Source of the DNA: an uncultured Sphingomonadaceae bacterium | GTDB lineage: Bacteria > Pseudomonadota > Alphaproteobacteria > Sphingomonadales > Sphingomonadaceae | DNA: 64,000 bases | Direction: 5' to 3' | NCBI GenBank assembly: GCA_947488625.1 | Contig: CANKZR010000001.1 | Span: 1,488,001 to 1,552,000, forward strand | Shown here: piece by piece, positions 1-8,110 of the stretch | How positions within the stretch are numbered: the stretch's first letter is position 1 | Layout of the letters: the number at the start of each line of letters is the position of its first letter | Notes under the pieces: generated by a model | Database searches by the model: none | What the model saw: the letters and a program-made list of their open reading frames with translations, nothing else | What the model was told of the DNA's origin: nothing | Program-made: the position numbers and the translations under genes

Positions 1-728
1 GTGGGGGCAAGAACTTCGGCATCGAACTCGGCCTGTTCTGCTTCGACCGCTTTAAACGCGCCGCGGTTAATGATGTCGCCGTTCGGCTCTGCCATCCGGA
101 ATCCGCTCCAGGTATGGTAGACGCCTGTTTCGTCGGCTACGTATCGGCGGTTGGGTTCGGGCTGCAGATTATCTTGTGCCTCGCAGATGGCCAGGGCGAT
201 ATGCAGCGCCTCGATTTCCTTCCCCTGCCCCCATTCGCCGACCTTGCCCGACCTGCTGTCGGCAGTGCAGACGGCAAGGTGAAAATGGCCAAAGCTCGTG
301 TCACCATGGTTCGAGTAAATCATGGGCTTGTTTTCGGCCCGTAGCACGCGACGAAAAATGTCCCTGTGGCTGGCGGCCATCTCGTGGGTTACGGGCTCGT
401 CTCCGTAAGCTACGACGATCTGCCGCAATGAATTCTTTCCCGACGCTGCAACTAGATAGGCAAATTCAAGCGCCCGGTCCTGTTCAGTGCCCTCTTCAAG
501 ATTGAAAATCGCCACATCGAGAACACGCGTATCGTCGTCCCGGTCATCGGGACCATATGAACCGATATTGCTGGCCTCGCGCACAAGCGTGGATTCATCC
601 TGGCCCAGTTCCAAATCGAGCACATATTTGGCGACCGCCCATCCCGCGAAGAGCGCCTTGCGGTCGGCGCTTGAGATAGTTGCGATATCCCTAAAGAGAT
701 GCGCGTAGGAAATACTCTTTGCGATCAT
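1..728 (-). CDS. Relaxase/mobilization nuclease, N-terminal part (truncated by window edge)
   Basis: The reading frame stays open for 242 codons from the ATG at 728 to the window edge, so only the N-terminal part is present. The product should nick the transfer origin of a mobile element. Residues 141-150 read HGDTSFGHFH, an exact HxDT-x3-HxH relaxase metal-binding motif (H141, D143, H148, H150), followed by a hydrophobic beta strand. The start follows a GGAAAGG ribosome site, and its ATG overlaps the stop of the MobC-like gene (ATGA), so the two are translationally coupled. The motif and neighbour make a relaxase likely, but the exact MOB class cannot be assigned, and the catalytic tyrosine was not identified with certainty. 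Confidence 0.72.
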   Translation of the reverse strand, partial: MIAKSISYAHLFRDIATISSADRKALFAGWAVAKYVLDLELGQDESTLVREASNIGSYGPDDRDDDTRVLDVAIFNLEEGTEQDRALEFAYLVAASGKNSLRQIVVAYGDEPVTHEMAASHRDIFRRVLRAENKPMIYSNHGDTSFGHFHLAVCTADSRSGKVGEWGQGKEIEALHIALAICEAQDNLQPEPNRRYVADETGVYHTWSGFRMAEPNGDIINRGAFKAVEAEQAEFDAEVLAP

Positions 729-1249
729 CGGCCTTTCCTCGGCACGATCTCCTTTGCCGGGTATCGCTCAAGCATTTCGTTCATATGCTTTTGACCCAGT
801 TCGCGGGCTTGTCCGGCAAGCGACTTTGCCTGAGACTCCATCCGCTCAGCAACGGCGTGAAGCTGCATCGCAAATTCGCACAAATTCTCGATACCCTCCC
901 GGCTGTTTTCGGCGCCGAAATTTTGGCCCGCCGAGCTAACGGAGACTGTCGCAGAATCCTGAAGGGCGATACTCGCCTGGCCTAGCAACTCAGCGCTGTC
1001 ACGCAGATTACGGGCAGACTGGTAAACGCCGCCGATGGCCGCGTAAGTGGGATCGTAGACATCGCCCCGGGTCAACCCGCGATCTCGCAGGAAAGCGGAA
1101 AAGCTCAGCCGACCCTTTTGTTTTTCAAGCTCTGCCTTCTCTGTCTCGTTTACGAAGACCTTGATGATGCGATCGCGTCGATCCTTCGGAGAGGGATCAT
1201 CCTGCTCTGCCTCTACATCCGACGGAGATTTGAAAGAACGTTCGGTCAT
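725..1249 (-). CDS. MobC-like relaxosome accessory protein
   Basis: A 174-residue protein. Residues about 24-60 (RDRIIKVFVNETEKAEL, then a helix ending FSAFLRDRGL) look like the ribbon-helix-helix domain of MobC-type mobilization proteins, which bind origin-of-transfer DNA and recruit the relaxase. The C-terminal half is helical and rich in Ala, Glu and Gln, compatible with oligomerisation. A strong GGGAGGGAAG ribosome site lies just before the ATG. The stop overlaps the ATG of the relaxase gene, the usual mobC-relaxase order. The family call rests on this N-terminal pattern and the context, not on a database match. Confidence 0.62.
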   Translation of the reverse strand: MTERSFKSPSDVEAEQDDPSPKDRRDRIIKVFVNETEKAELEKQKGRLSFSAFLRDRGLTRGDVYDPTYAAIGGVYQSARNLRDSAELLGQASIALQDSATVSVSSAGQNFGAENSREGIENLCEFAMQLHAVAERMESQAKSLAGQARELGQKHMNEMLERYPAKEIVPRKGR

Positions 1250-1380
1250 CTTCCTTCCCTCCCTTCTTCAAGGGCGGCACGAAGCGCAGCGACACGACGC
1301 CTAAAGGAACGGGACCCGTTCCCATCCTGCTTATTGCTATACCCTTCAAATGGTGTGCCGTATGGTGCTGAATCACGCAT
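1246..1380 (-). CDS. Possible 44-residue small protein between two mobilization genes
   Basis: A short frame starts at an ATG that overlaps the stop of the upstream 340-residue gene (ATGCGTGA) and ends in a TGA overlapping the ATG of the MobC-like gene. It would therefore be translationally coupled on both sides and fills the whole gap between them. The predicted product is polar, with an Arg/Glu-rich C-terminal helix. No convincing ribosome site precedes its start and no family is recognised. It may simply be the spacer between neighbours, so confidence is low. Confidence 0.3.
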   Translation of the reverse strand: MRDSAPYGTPFEGYSNKQDGNGSRSFRRRVAALRAALEEGREGR

Positions 1381-2395
1381 CGGCGTCGAGACCCAATTTG
1401 GCGAAGGCTTCCCGGATGTCTTGGCTTGCCGAGTCCCGGCGGGACAAGGCACCGGATAGCTGAGCTCTGTCCGCTGCGAGCGCGCGGGCACGCCGTTCGA
1501 TCTCTTCGCGCGGCTTCTTGTAATAGATTGCGAAAAGGAAGCTTTGAACCTCGTCGCCTTCGATGGATTTAATGTGGCCTGTTCGAAGGGAGATCAGGTA
1601 ATCGTCCATCTCATTCGCACCACCTTCGCCTGCCGCTCTGCCGTAATCGTCAAACGACGGAATATCTTCGCTATCGGAAATGCCTCTAAGAGAGGCGAGA
1701 GCAGCGTCGAACCTGTCCACCGAGCCTTCCTCTTGAGACTCTTCGGCGGCCCGCTGGGGTCTAGCCGACGAGCCGTCATTCGTGTCCACATGGCCGTTAT
1801 CTTCGCCGCTCCGCGCAGCCAAAATCGACGACTTGCTCCTCTCTGCTTCCGCCGGCTGGGCCTCTTTCGGGTCCACACCAGTTCGAGAAGAAGTGTCTTG
1901 AAAACGGTCCCCGCAGGATACTGCTTCAGCCTCCGGCTCTGGTCCTTTCAAGGCCTCGGCGATAACCTCTGGCGGCGGCTTCAGACCGACTTTTTCTTTC
2001 GCCGCTCGCAAAGTTTGCTCCTGCGCCTTCGCAGCCGCCAGCACCTGATATCCATCGCGAGCAGACCAGCGAAACCAGTTGCGTTGCAACCATGCGATCC
2101 GCTCCGTCAACAGCTTGACGTCGTCACTGGTTAGGGCATTCCCTTTTGCCAGTTTCCGCGCCAGAACCGCGCCCTTGATCGGGGCTGGAGGATTGGCTTT
2201 ACGTTGCTCCGCTGACCTGCCTGATGATGGCCAACCCGAAGCCCGAAGCTCTTGGCACACGAGATCATCGAACTTCTCAGTGCGCGGGCAGAGCAGGACC
2301 GGCGGATCGGGGTCGAGCCCTGAGATTAGCGTCGGTAAGGCATCCATCTGGCGGCGATGGAAAGCCATTCTTTCACGTTCATTCTTTGAAGACAT
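1373..2395 (-). CDS. Hypothetical protein of the mobile element
   Basis: A 340-residue protein I do not recognise. Residues 1-150 look globular and helical, with a Trp-rich stretch (IAWLQRNWFRWSARDGYQ, about 104-121). Residues about 150-235 are acidic, Ser/Glu/Ala-rich and probably disordered. Residues about 250-340 are charged and helical (DDYLISLRTGHIKSIEG onwards). It is first in a coupled leftward run with the small frame, the MobC-like gene and the relaxase, so a mobilization role is possible but inferred only from position. It has no signal peptide or membrane segment. The start codon lies inside a repeat-rich leader. Confidence 0.6.
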   Translation of the reverse strand: MSSKNERERMAFHRRQMDALPTLISGLDPDPPVLLCPRTEKFDDLVCQELRASGWPSSGRSAEQRKANPPAPIKGAVLARKLAKGNALTSDDVKLLTERIAWLQRNWFRWSARDGYQVLAAAKAQEQTLRAAKEKVGLKPPPEVIAEALKGPEPEAEAVSCGDRFQDTSSRTGVDPKEAQPAEAERSKSSILAARSGEDNGHVDTNDGSSARPQRAAEESQEEGSVDRFDAALASLRGISDSEDIPSFDDYGRAAGEGGANEMDDYLISLRTGHIKSIEGDEVQSFLFAIYYKKPREEIERRARALAADRAQLSGALSRRDSASQDIREAFAKLGLDADA

Positions 2396-2427
2396 TCTAA
2401 GGCACTCCGTGGGATTCTAAGTGCCTT
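2393..2427 (-). promoter_or_regulatory. Operator-like dyad and direct repeat at the start of the 340-residue gene
   Basis: Arms AAGGCACT (2399-2406) and AGTGCCTT (2420-2427) are a perfect 8-bp inverted repeat with a 13-nt spacer. On the coding strand TTAGAAT also occurs twice, 20 bp apart, the second copy running into the start codon. A dyad overlapping a start suits a repressor site or an RNA hairpin masking the ribosome site. No protein can be assigned to it. Confidence 0.35.
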
Positions 2428-2484
2428 GTAGGATGAGTTAACAGATGTGAGAAACGCCGTGCTAAGAATTCGGCCTCTGCCCAC

Positions 2485-5157
2485 CTATGACTTTGCTTTG
2501 AGTGATTGCAGCGTGAGCGATTGGCTTACGTCCTTCTCATCAAGCAAAATATAGTGCCACGCCTTCCCGTCAGCTTCATTCACGAAACCGTTCGCTACGC
2601 TAACCCATTTTTGAGCCGCACGGGCCTTCTCTTGAACCTCAACGTCGGTCATTTTGTCGCTTGCCTTGACCTCGATGATCATTTTGCAATCGCGGCATTC
2701 GACAACGAAGTCGGGGTCGTATCGACGGTTGCGATCATACTCGATCGAGAACTGGCCGGCGGCAGGTCTCAACCATTTTAGCACGTCAGGGAAACGCTCG
2801 CCATCCATCGCGTAAGCCAGGCGGCGTTCCGGGTCGCTGTCGAAGCGATTTACAGGATAGGGGGTCTTATTTCCTCCAGTGAAGAGGAAGCTCTTCGTCG
2901 CTGATAGCGGCTCCGCTGGCTCGCCCAAAGGCTTGACGCGCTTGGCGTCGAACTGGGCCTGCTGCGGCTTGAGCATCCGGAATGCCCGCACACGTTTTGC
3001 ACGGTATTCGACGGGCGTTTCGCGAAAGTGCGACCGCATTTGCTGGAAGATAAACTCGGCCAGCTTGCGGCCATGCTCGAGCGCGACAGCTTCGACCTCG
3101 TCTTCGTTTGCGAGATAGCTCCGCAACCTTTCAACCATCTGTCCGCATAGCTTGTAGAGCAGGTCAGATTGGCTGTCATAGTCGACCTCGGGGAAGCCGA
3201 TGAGATGCCGGATTATGTAGTTCTCAGGCCTCTCCTCCTTCGGGCCGTCCATCGATCTGGCGAGCTCGCGCTGGACATCAGTCCGCAAGTTGCGGATCAG
3301 CAGAGTATCGCCGCTTGGTCGCTGGCGGATCTGGTCAAGATCGGTGAGATCGAAGTCCTCGAACCAGAAGTTCACTTCACGGCTTGGGAGGACAACGATC
3401 TCCGGAATTTCGATGGTGTTTTCGGCAATCGCGCCGGTTATCTCGGCCACCAGCTTCTCGACATCTTGCTCTGGCAAAACGCCATCCAGCTGCCCCTGCG
3501 CCGACACGGTGGCTTTCCGATAATCGTCCGCAATCTGCTTCTGCACCTCGGGCTTCCGCAGGTCGCTCAGGCTATCCAGCTGCCGCTCGTATTTGTCGCG
3601 GATCAGCGTCATCACCGTGTCTTGCGCCGCAGCGACTTCCGGCTTCGGCGGTTCGTAGCGCTGCTGACCGGAGAAGAAGTCGTTAAGCTCTCTCGGACCT
3701 TCGTAAGGCTTCTGCACATAGGGCGGCGGGATCTCGATGACCTCGCGCTTGCCCGGCTCAATGTCTCCACCCTCGCCGATCGTCAGCGACTTCATGGCGA
3801 TGATCGAGCTGTCCTGCTTCGCCTCCTCAATGACCTTGTCGAAGCTGTCATGCGCGATGACGGTCAGCGTATCGACCATGTCGTTGCCAGTGCGCCGGCC
3901 ATAGGGAAGCCGCAGGCCGCGGCCCAAGGTCTGCTCGGTCAGAATATCCGAGTGCGAGGCACGCAGCGGCACGATGGTGAAGAGGTTGGTGACATCCCAG
4001 CCCTCCTTCAGCTTGTTCACGTGGATGACGATGTCGGTCTCGTCCTCGTGCTCCAGTTTCACGAGGCGCTCCATGGCCTCGTTCGATTCCTCCGCACCCT
4101 GGTTCGAATGCACTTCCGCTACGCGGCCGCGATAAGCACCGCCGAAGAAGGCATCGCTCTCAATGTAGGCCTTCAATTCCCCTGCGTGGGTGGTGTCCTT
4201 CGCGACAACCAGCATGAAAGGATGGACCAGCGGATGGCCCGTTTCGCGGGCGTAGAGTTCGAGGTCTACGCGCACCTGCTCATGATAGGTCACGCCGTCT
4301 TCCAGCATGATCCGCTCTAGCTGGTCGCGATCGTATTGATCCTTGCGGAAACCTTCGCGCGTGGCGACCGCAGGCTCCTTGACGAACCCATCCTCCATCG
4401 CCTGGCCGAGGGTGTAGTGGTAAATGACGTTCTTGAAGTCCTTGCCATTTGCGCCGACCGTTTTAGGCGTCGCGGTCAGCTCCAGGCCAAGCTTCGGATT
4501 GAGTTCGTAGACCGCTTTCGCTGCTGCCTTTGCGCGGTATCGGTGCGCTTCGTCCATCAGCATCACCAGATCGGCATGCCCCGCAAGGATGTCGAAATAG
4601 CTCTCGCCCAAGGTCTCTCGGAAGGACCGGATGCGGCCCTTCTCCTTGTTGATCTTGTCGACGTTGAAGATGTTGATCACCGCCTCGCCCAGCTTCAGGC
4701 CGGTGGCGTTTTCCCAGTTCTCGCCGGTGACGATTGTCGGCGGGTTCTGGGCGAATTCTGCGATGCCCTTGAACACGTATTTCGGGCTAGATGGGCGACT
4801 GAAATCCTCCAGCAGCTTGGCGTAGATCGTCGTGTTGGGGGCAAGCACGAAGAAGTTGCGGCTGCGCCCGGTGAGATAGAGATAGGCGACGAATGCGCCC
4901 ATCAGCCGCGTCTTGCCGACACCCGTTGCCAGCGCGAAACAGAGCGAGGGGAACTCGCGCTCGAAGCTTTCCACGCTGGGATAGAGCGCCTGGATTTCCT
5001 CCAGCAACTCTTGCGAATCGTCCTCGCCACGCCAATCGATAAGGTCAGCCACTTCGGCTAGGCGTTTGAGGCTTTCCTCCTGCGGCGCGCGGAGTGAAAG
5101 TCGCTGGGTAACTTCGCGGCGGATGCGCCTGCGCTGCTGGTCGGTGAGCTCGCTCAT
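2485..5157 (-). CDS. Type III-like restriction subunit Res (DEAD/DEAH helicase-nuclease)
   Basis: An 890-residue predicted restriction subunit that would translocate on and cut DNA lacking the partner Mod methylation. SF2 helicase motifs are in order: motif I ATGVGKTR (77-84), DEAH box (202-205), TATP (228-231), motif V KLKEGWDVTN (about 382-391) and motif VI EQTLGRGLRLPYGRR (408-422). The C terminus carries a PD-(D/E)xK nuclease with D816 in YDPDF and E829-x-K831 in IIEVKAS. Its ATG overlaps the mod stop (ATGA), so stoichiometry with Mod is probably set by coupling. The protein appears intact, with every expected motif present. It closes the four-gene block that starts with the SNF2 helicase gene. 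Confidence 0.88.
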   Translation of the reverse strand: MSELTDQQRRRIRREVTQRLSLRAPQEESLKRLAEVADLIDWRGEDDSQELLEEIQALYPSVESFEREFPSLCFALATGVGKTRLMGAFVAYLYLTGRSRNFFVLAPNTTIYAKLLEDFSRPSSPKYVFKGIAEFAQNPPTIVTGENWENATGLKLGEAVINIFNVDKINKEKGRIRSFRETLGESYFDILAGHADLVMLMDEAHRYRAKAAAKAVYELNPKLGLELTATPKTVGANGKDFKNVIYHYTLGQAMEDGFVKEPAVATREGFRKDQYDRDQLERIMLEDGVTYHEQVRVDLELYARETGHPLVHPFMLVVAKDTTHAGELKAYIESDAFFGGAYRGRVAEVHSNQGAEESNEAMERLVKLEHEDETDIVIHVNKLKEGWDVTNLFTIVPLRASHSDILTEQTLGRGLRLPYGRRTGNDMVDTLTVIAHDSFDKVIEEAKQDSSIIAMKSLTIGEGGDIEPGKREVIEIPPPYVQKPYEGPRELNDFFSGQQRYEPPKPEVAAAQDTVMTLIRDKYERQLDSLSDLRKPEVQKQIADDYRKATVSAQGQLDGVLPEQDVEKLVAEITGAIAENTIEIPEIVVLPSREVNFWFEDFDLTDLDQIRQRPSGDTLLIRNLRTDVQRELARSMDGPKEERPENYIIRHLIGFPEVDYDSQSDLLYKLCGQMVERLRSYLANEDEVEAVALEHGRKLAEFIFQQMRSHFRETPVEYRAKRVRAFRMLKPQQAQFDAKRVKPLGEPAEPLSATKSFLFTGGNKTPYPVNRFDSDPERRLAYAMDGERFPDVLKWLRPAAGQFSIEYDRNRRYDPDFVVECRDCKMIIEVKASDKMTDVEVQEKARAAQKWVSVANGFVNEADGKAWHYILLDEKDVSQSLTLQSLKAKS

Positions 5158-6788
5158 GCCTCCTCTCCTTCCTCGACCGCCTCTTCGTCGTCATCAGGAA
5201 CCGGGTCGCTGACGTTGAGCGAATAATCGTCTCGGCCCCATTCGCAGCGACTGAGGATGGCGCTGGGAATTTTGGTGCAAGAGAGGTTCTCGAGGTCGTC
5301 GAAACTGCCGGAGAAGGCCGGCGCGCAGATCATCAGCGAGCGACCTTCTCCCACTTCGTCGGACAGCAGTTTCAGCGCATCGCGCGTCAGGCTTTGCGTG
5401 GTGACATAAAGGAAATCGGTCTCGCTCGACTGGCCGTGGCGCCACCATTCGCCCTCGTCCTCGCTGGGCGCGTAGGTGAAGCCGAGATGCTTGCACATGG
5501 CGGCGGCGAGCATATCGGGATTGTATTCCTTGGCGACGACCCAGTTGCCCCACTTGTCCTTTTCCAGCAACGAAGGCGCGAGCGTGTAGTAACGGAAGCC
5601 ACCGCCGCCCTGCCATTCGACCGCCTTGGAAATGCCGCCCTGATCCTCGCCGTCGATCACCTTCTTCAGGCGCGGAACGATATGCGTATCGGCATGATCG
5701 CCGATCTCGGCCATGATCCAACGGCGACCCATTTTCTGGGCGACTGCGCCCGTGGTGCCGGAGCCTGCGAATGAGTCTAGGACGAGGTCGCCGGGATTAG
5801 TGGCGATGCGTAGGATCGTGTCGAGCAATTTCTCTGGCTTCGGATTGTCGAAGGGATCGTCGGGTATCAACGCCAAAGTTTCTTTTCGCCCGTCTTGGTT
5901 GTGGCCAGCGAGAGTATGCTTCCAAAGCGACATCGGCATCATGCCTTGGTTGATCGTATCAATGAAGTTCTTAAGAGCCGGGACGGAGTTCTTGCCTTTG
6001 ACGCCCCACCAAATCTTGTCTTCCCGAACATTCTGAGCATGCGCCTCTTTCGAAAAAGCCCACACACGCGTTTTCTTCGGCCAAACTTCTTCACCGGTAT
6101 TCGGCTGCTTAATAGGGTAGTAAAGGTTTGGACGATCCTCAGCAGAATAGCGGCAGGTATAATCCATCGCCTTCCAAGGCCCGCGTGGATCTTTGTCGGG
6201 GTTTTTATATCGCCCCATCTGGTCTTCAGTCAGAGGCAACAGATTGCGCTCGAAAGCAGCGGATTTTCGATAGACTAGAATGTGGTCATGAACATACCCG
6301 AAGTCCTTTGTGTCGGGCGGCGGCGAATACCGCTTTTCCCAAGCGATATCACAAAGGAAGTTAGACCGGCCGAAGACTTCATCCAACATTACCTTGAGAT
6401 AATGCGCTTCATTGTCGTCAATCGTTATCCAGATCGACCCATCCTCGCTCAAAAGCTTTCGAAGAACGAGAATTCGATGGCGCACTAAGGAAAGCCAAAG
6501 CGAATGCTCGAGTCCGTCTTCATAGTGCTTGAATGCTGACCCAGTATTGTAAGGCGGATCGATAAAGACGCACTTCACTTTCCCCGCATACTCAGCCTCC
6601 AGCGCCTTCAACGCGAGAAGGTTGTCGCCCTTGATCAGGATATTGTCGAAGGTGCCCGGCCCCTGCGCCCCGCCCGGTCCTTCCGCGCGGTAGGACTTGT
6701 CCGGATCCTCGATCAGGATGCGCGGCTCCAGCTTCGGCCGCTCTTCCTTGCCGGGCCAGGTCAGTTCGAGCTTGGTCTTCTTCGTCAT
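5154..6788 (-). CDS. Type III-like site-specific adenine DNA methyltransferase (Mod)
   Basis: A 544-residue methyltransferase expected to make N6-methyladenine and provide target recognition for the Res partner. Motif IV DPPY is at 77-80 and the SAM-binding motif FAGSGTT at 340-346. The catalytic motif comes first, the beta-class order typical of type III Mod proteins. The region between them, about 150-320, is the probable target recognition domain. The C-terminal 150 residues are acidic and could contact Res. It overlaps the genes on both sides by 4 bp, so the GcrA-domain protein, Mod and Res form one translational unit. The recognition sequence cannot be read from the gene. Confidence 0.9.
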   Translation of the reverse strand: MTKKTKLELTWPGKEERPKLEPRILIEDPDKSYRAEGPGGAQGPGTFDNILIKGDNLLALKALEAEYAGKVKCVFIDPPYNTGSAFKHYEDGLEHSLWLSLVRHRILVLRKLLSEDGSIWITIDDNEAHYLKVMLDEVFGRSNFLCDIAWEKRYSPPPDTKDFGYVHDHILVYRKSAAFERNLLPLTEDQMGRYKNPDKDPRGPWKAMDYTCRYSAEDRPNLYYPIKQPNTGEEVWPKKTRVWAFSKEAHAQNVREDKIWWGVKGKNSVPALKNFIDTINQGMMPMSLWKHTLAGHNQDGRKETLALIPDDPFDNPKPEKLLDTILRIATNPGDLVLDSFAGSGTTGAVAQKMGRRWIMAEIGDHADTHIVPRLKKVIDGEDQGGISKAVEWQGGGGFRYYTLAPSLLEKDKWGNWVVAKEYNPDMLAAAMCKHLGFTYAPSEDEGEWWRHGQSSETDFLYVTTQSLTRDALKLLSDEVGEGRSLMICAPAFSGSFDDLENLSCTKIPSAILSRCEWGRDDYSLNVSDPVPDDDEEAVEEGEEA

Positions 6789-8107
6789 GCGTTTCCTTCG
6801 AGCCGCTTTTCGGCCAGTTCAATCTTGCGGTCGAGCTCCGCAATCGTGGTTTCCAGTTGCGCGTGCCGCCTTTGAACGCGCTTGAATTTTTGCGACCCCT
6901 CGAAAAACTTACGCCCACGCCGCTTGAGGGCAGCAAGCGAGCGGCTTGCTCGGTCCCGCTCCCGCCGCAAATTCCGCAGCGCGACAGCATCAAAGACCGG
7001 CGGTAGCCGCTCCGTGAAAGTCGCCGTATTGGTCTTGGGTAATCCGAGACGCTCCGCTTTCCCGATTACCGCGTTGCGAGACGTGTTACCCAGCGCAGCC
7101 GCAATGGTCGATGCCGACTGTCCGTCGCGCCACATGGATTTCAACAGTTCAACGCGCTTGTAAGTCCAGCCTGAGTCTTCGGGAGACAACCCTTCTGCTT
7201 CTATGTCGGGCGGCGGTGAGCTAATCTTGTCTAGCGCGGGAGAATGTTTGGGAAGGTCGCGTTTGGGTGCGACTGCTACGACTTCTTTGACCGCCTTTGC
7301 GGCCGCCGCCTTCGCCAATCCAGCCGCAAGTTGCTCCTCCACGTTTTCCAACTTGGGCGTAGAGCCGCCCGTTCGCCCAGATGCGGGAATCCAGTGCGTG
7401 GCATATTGCTTTGGCCGCGTAGGCACATCCGAATAGGCACATGACTTGGCTTTCCATCGCACGACGTGAAGCGGGCTCACCTCGATCAGGAGATCATCTC
7501 GCGCCCACAAGGACTCTTCGAACTCTGCCGACTGCTCCCTGATAGTCGCGCGTGTCTCGGCCATTTCCGCCAGAAGCTCGTCATTCTCTGCGTCAAGCTC
7601 CTCGATGATCTGCCGCATCGCCACGCGCATATCCGGCGTGGCATCGGGATGCCGCCGACGCTGGCGCAATTCTGCTATCTGCAATTCGTTACGCTCGATC
7701 ATCGAACGGACGCGTCCCTCCAGCTCGGCAATACGGGCCTCCTGGTCCTCGAATGCCTCAGCCAGCGCGGTGTTCTTCTCGCGATGCCAACGCGCGATCA
7801 GTGCCCCTTCTTCCTCGCAGATCAGGTCTTCGAGAATGTCCGGGGGCAGTTCGTCGCAATAGGTCGGATTGATCCACCCGCAGTGAATAAGGTTGACTGC
7901 CTTGAAGGACGGGATGGGGGTTTCCTGTTCGTCACATGCGACGACAAGCTTTTCGGTAAGAATATCGTGCTCGCTTTGGATGGTCGCTTTTGCCACCATC
8001 AGCCAGCCTGATTTCTTGCGCAATCGGGCGACCCAGTGCGGCGGTCCATCGAAGGAATCAAAGTCCAGCTCCAAGCATAGCGGTGCTGGGCCAAACTCCG
8101 TGAACAT
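6785..8107 (-). CDS. Coiled-coil protein with embedded GcrA-type DNA-binding domain
   Basis: A 440-residue protein without a known whole-length relative that I can name. Residues 1-100 form a globular domain of unknown type. Residues about 108-200 are a long Glu/Arg-rich coiled coil. Residues 312-358 closely follow the N-terminal helix-turn-helix of the cell-cycle regulator GcrA (GWTYKRVELLKSMW, then SASTIAAALG and SRNAVIGKAERLGLP), and residues about 374-438 are another coiled coil. GcrA in Caulobacter works at sites methylated by CcrM, so a DNA- or methylation-reading role is suggested, not shown. The gene sits 3 bp after the SNF2 gene and overlaps mod by 4 bp. In similar cassettes this slot, as I recall, often holds a DUF4391 protein. 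Confidence 0.75.
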   Translation of the reverse strand: MFTEFGPAPLCLELDFDSFDGPPHWVARLRKKSGWLMVAKATIQSEHDILTEKLVVACDEQETPIPSFKAVNLIHCGWINPTYCDELPPDILEDLICEEEGALIARWHREKNTALAEAFEDQEARIAELEGRVRSMIERNELQIAELRQRRRHPDATPDMRVAMRQIIEELDAENDELLAEMAETRATIREQSAEFEESLWARDDLLIEVSPLHVVRWKAKSCAYSDVPTRPKQYATHWIPASGRTGGSTPKLENVEEQLAAGLAKAAAAKAVKEVVAVAPKRDLPKHSPALDKISSPPPDIEAEGLSPEDSGWTYKRVELLKSMWRDGQSASTIAAALGNTSRNAVIGKAERLGLPKTNTATFTERLPPVFDAVALRNLRRERDRASRSLAALKRRGRKFFEGSQKFKRVQRRHAQLETTIAELDRKIELAEKRLEGNA

Positions 8108-8110
8108 CGA

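Noticed and set aside
3169-4320. A 383-codon plus-strand frame inside the res gene
   Set aside because: Antisense shadow of a well-defined helicase; the product is low in conserved motifs.
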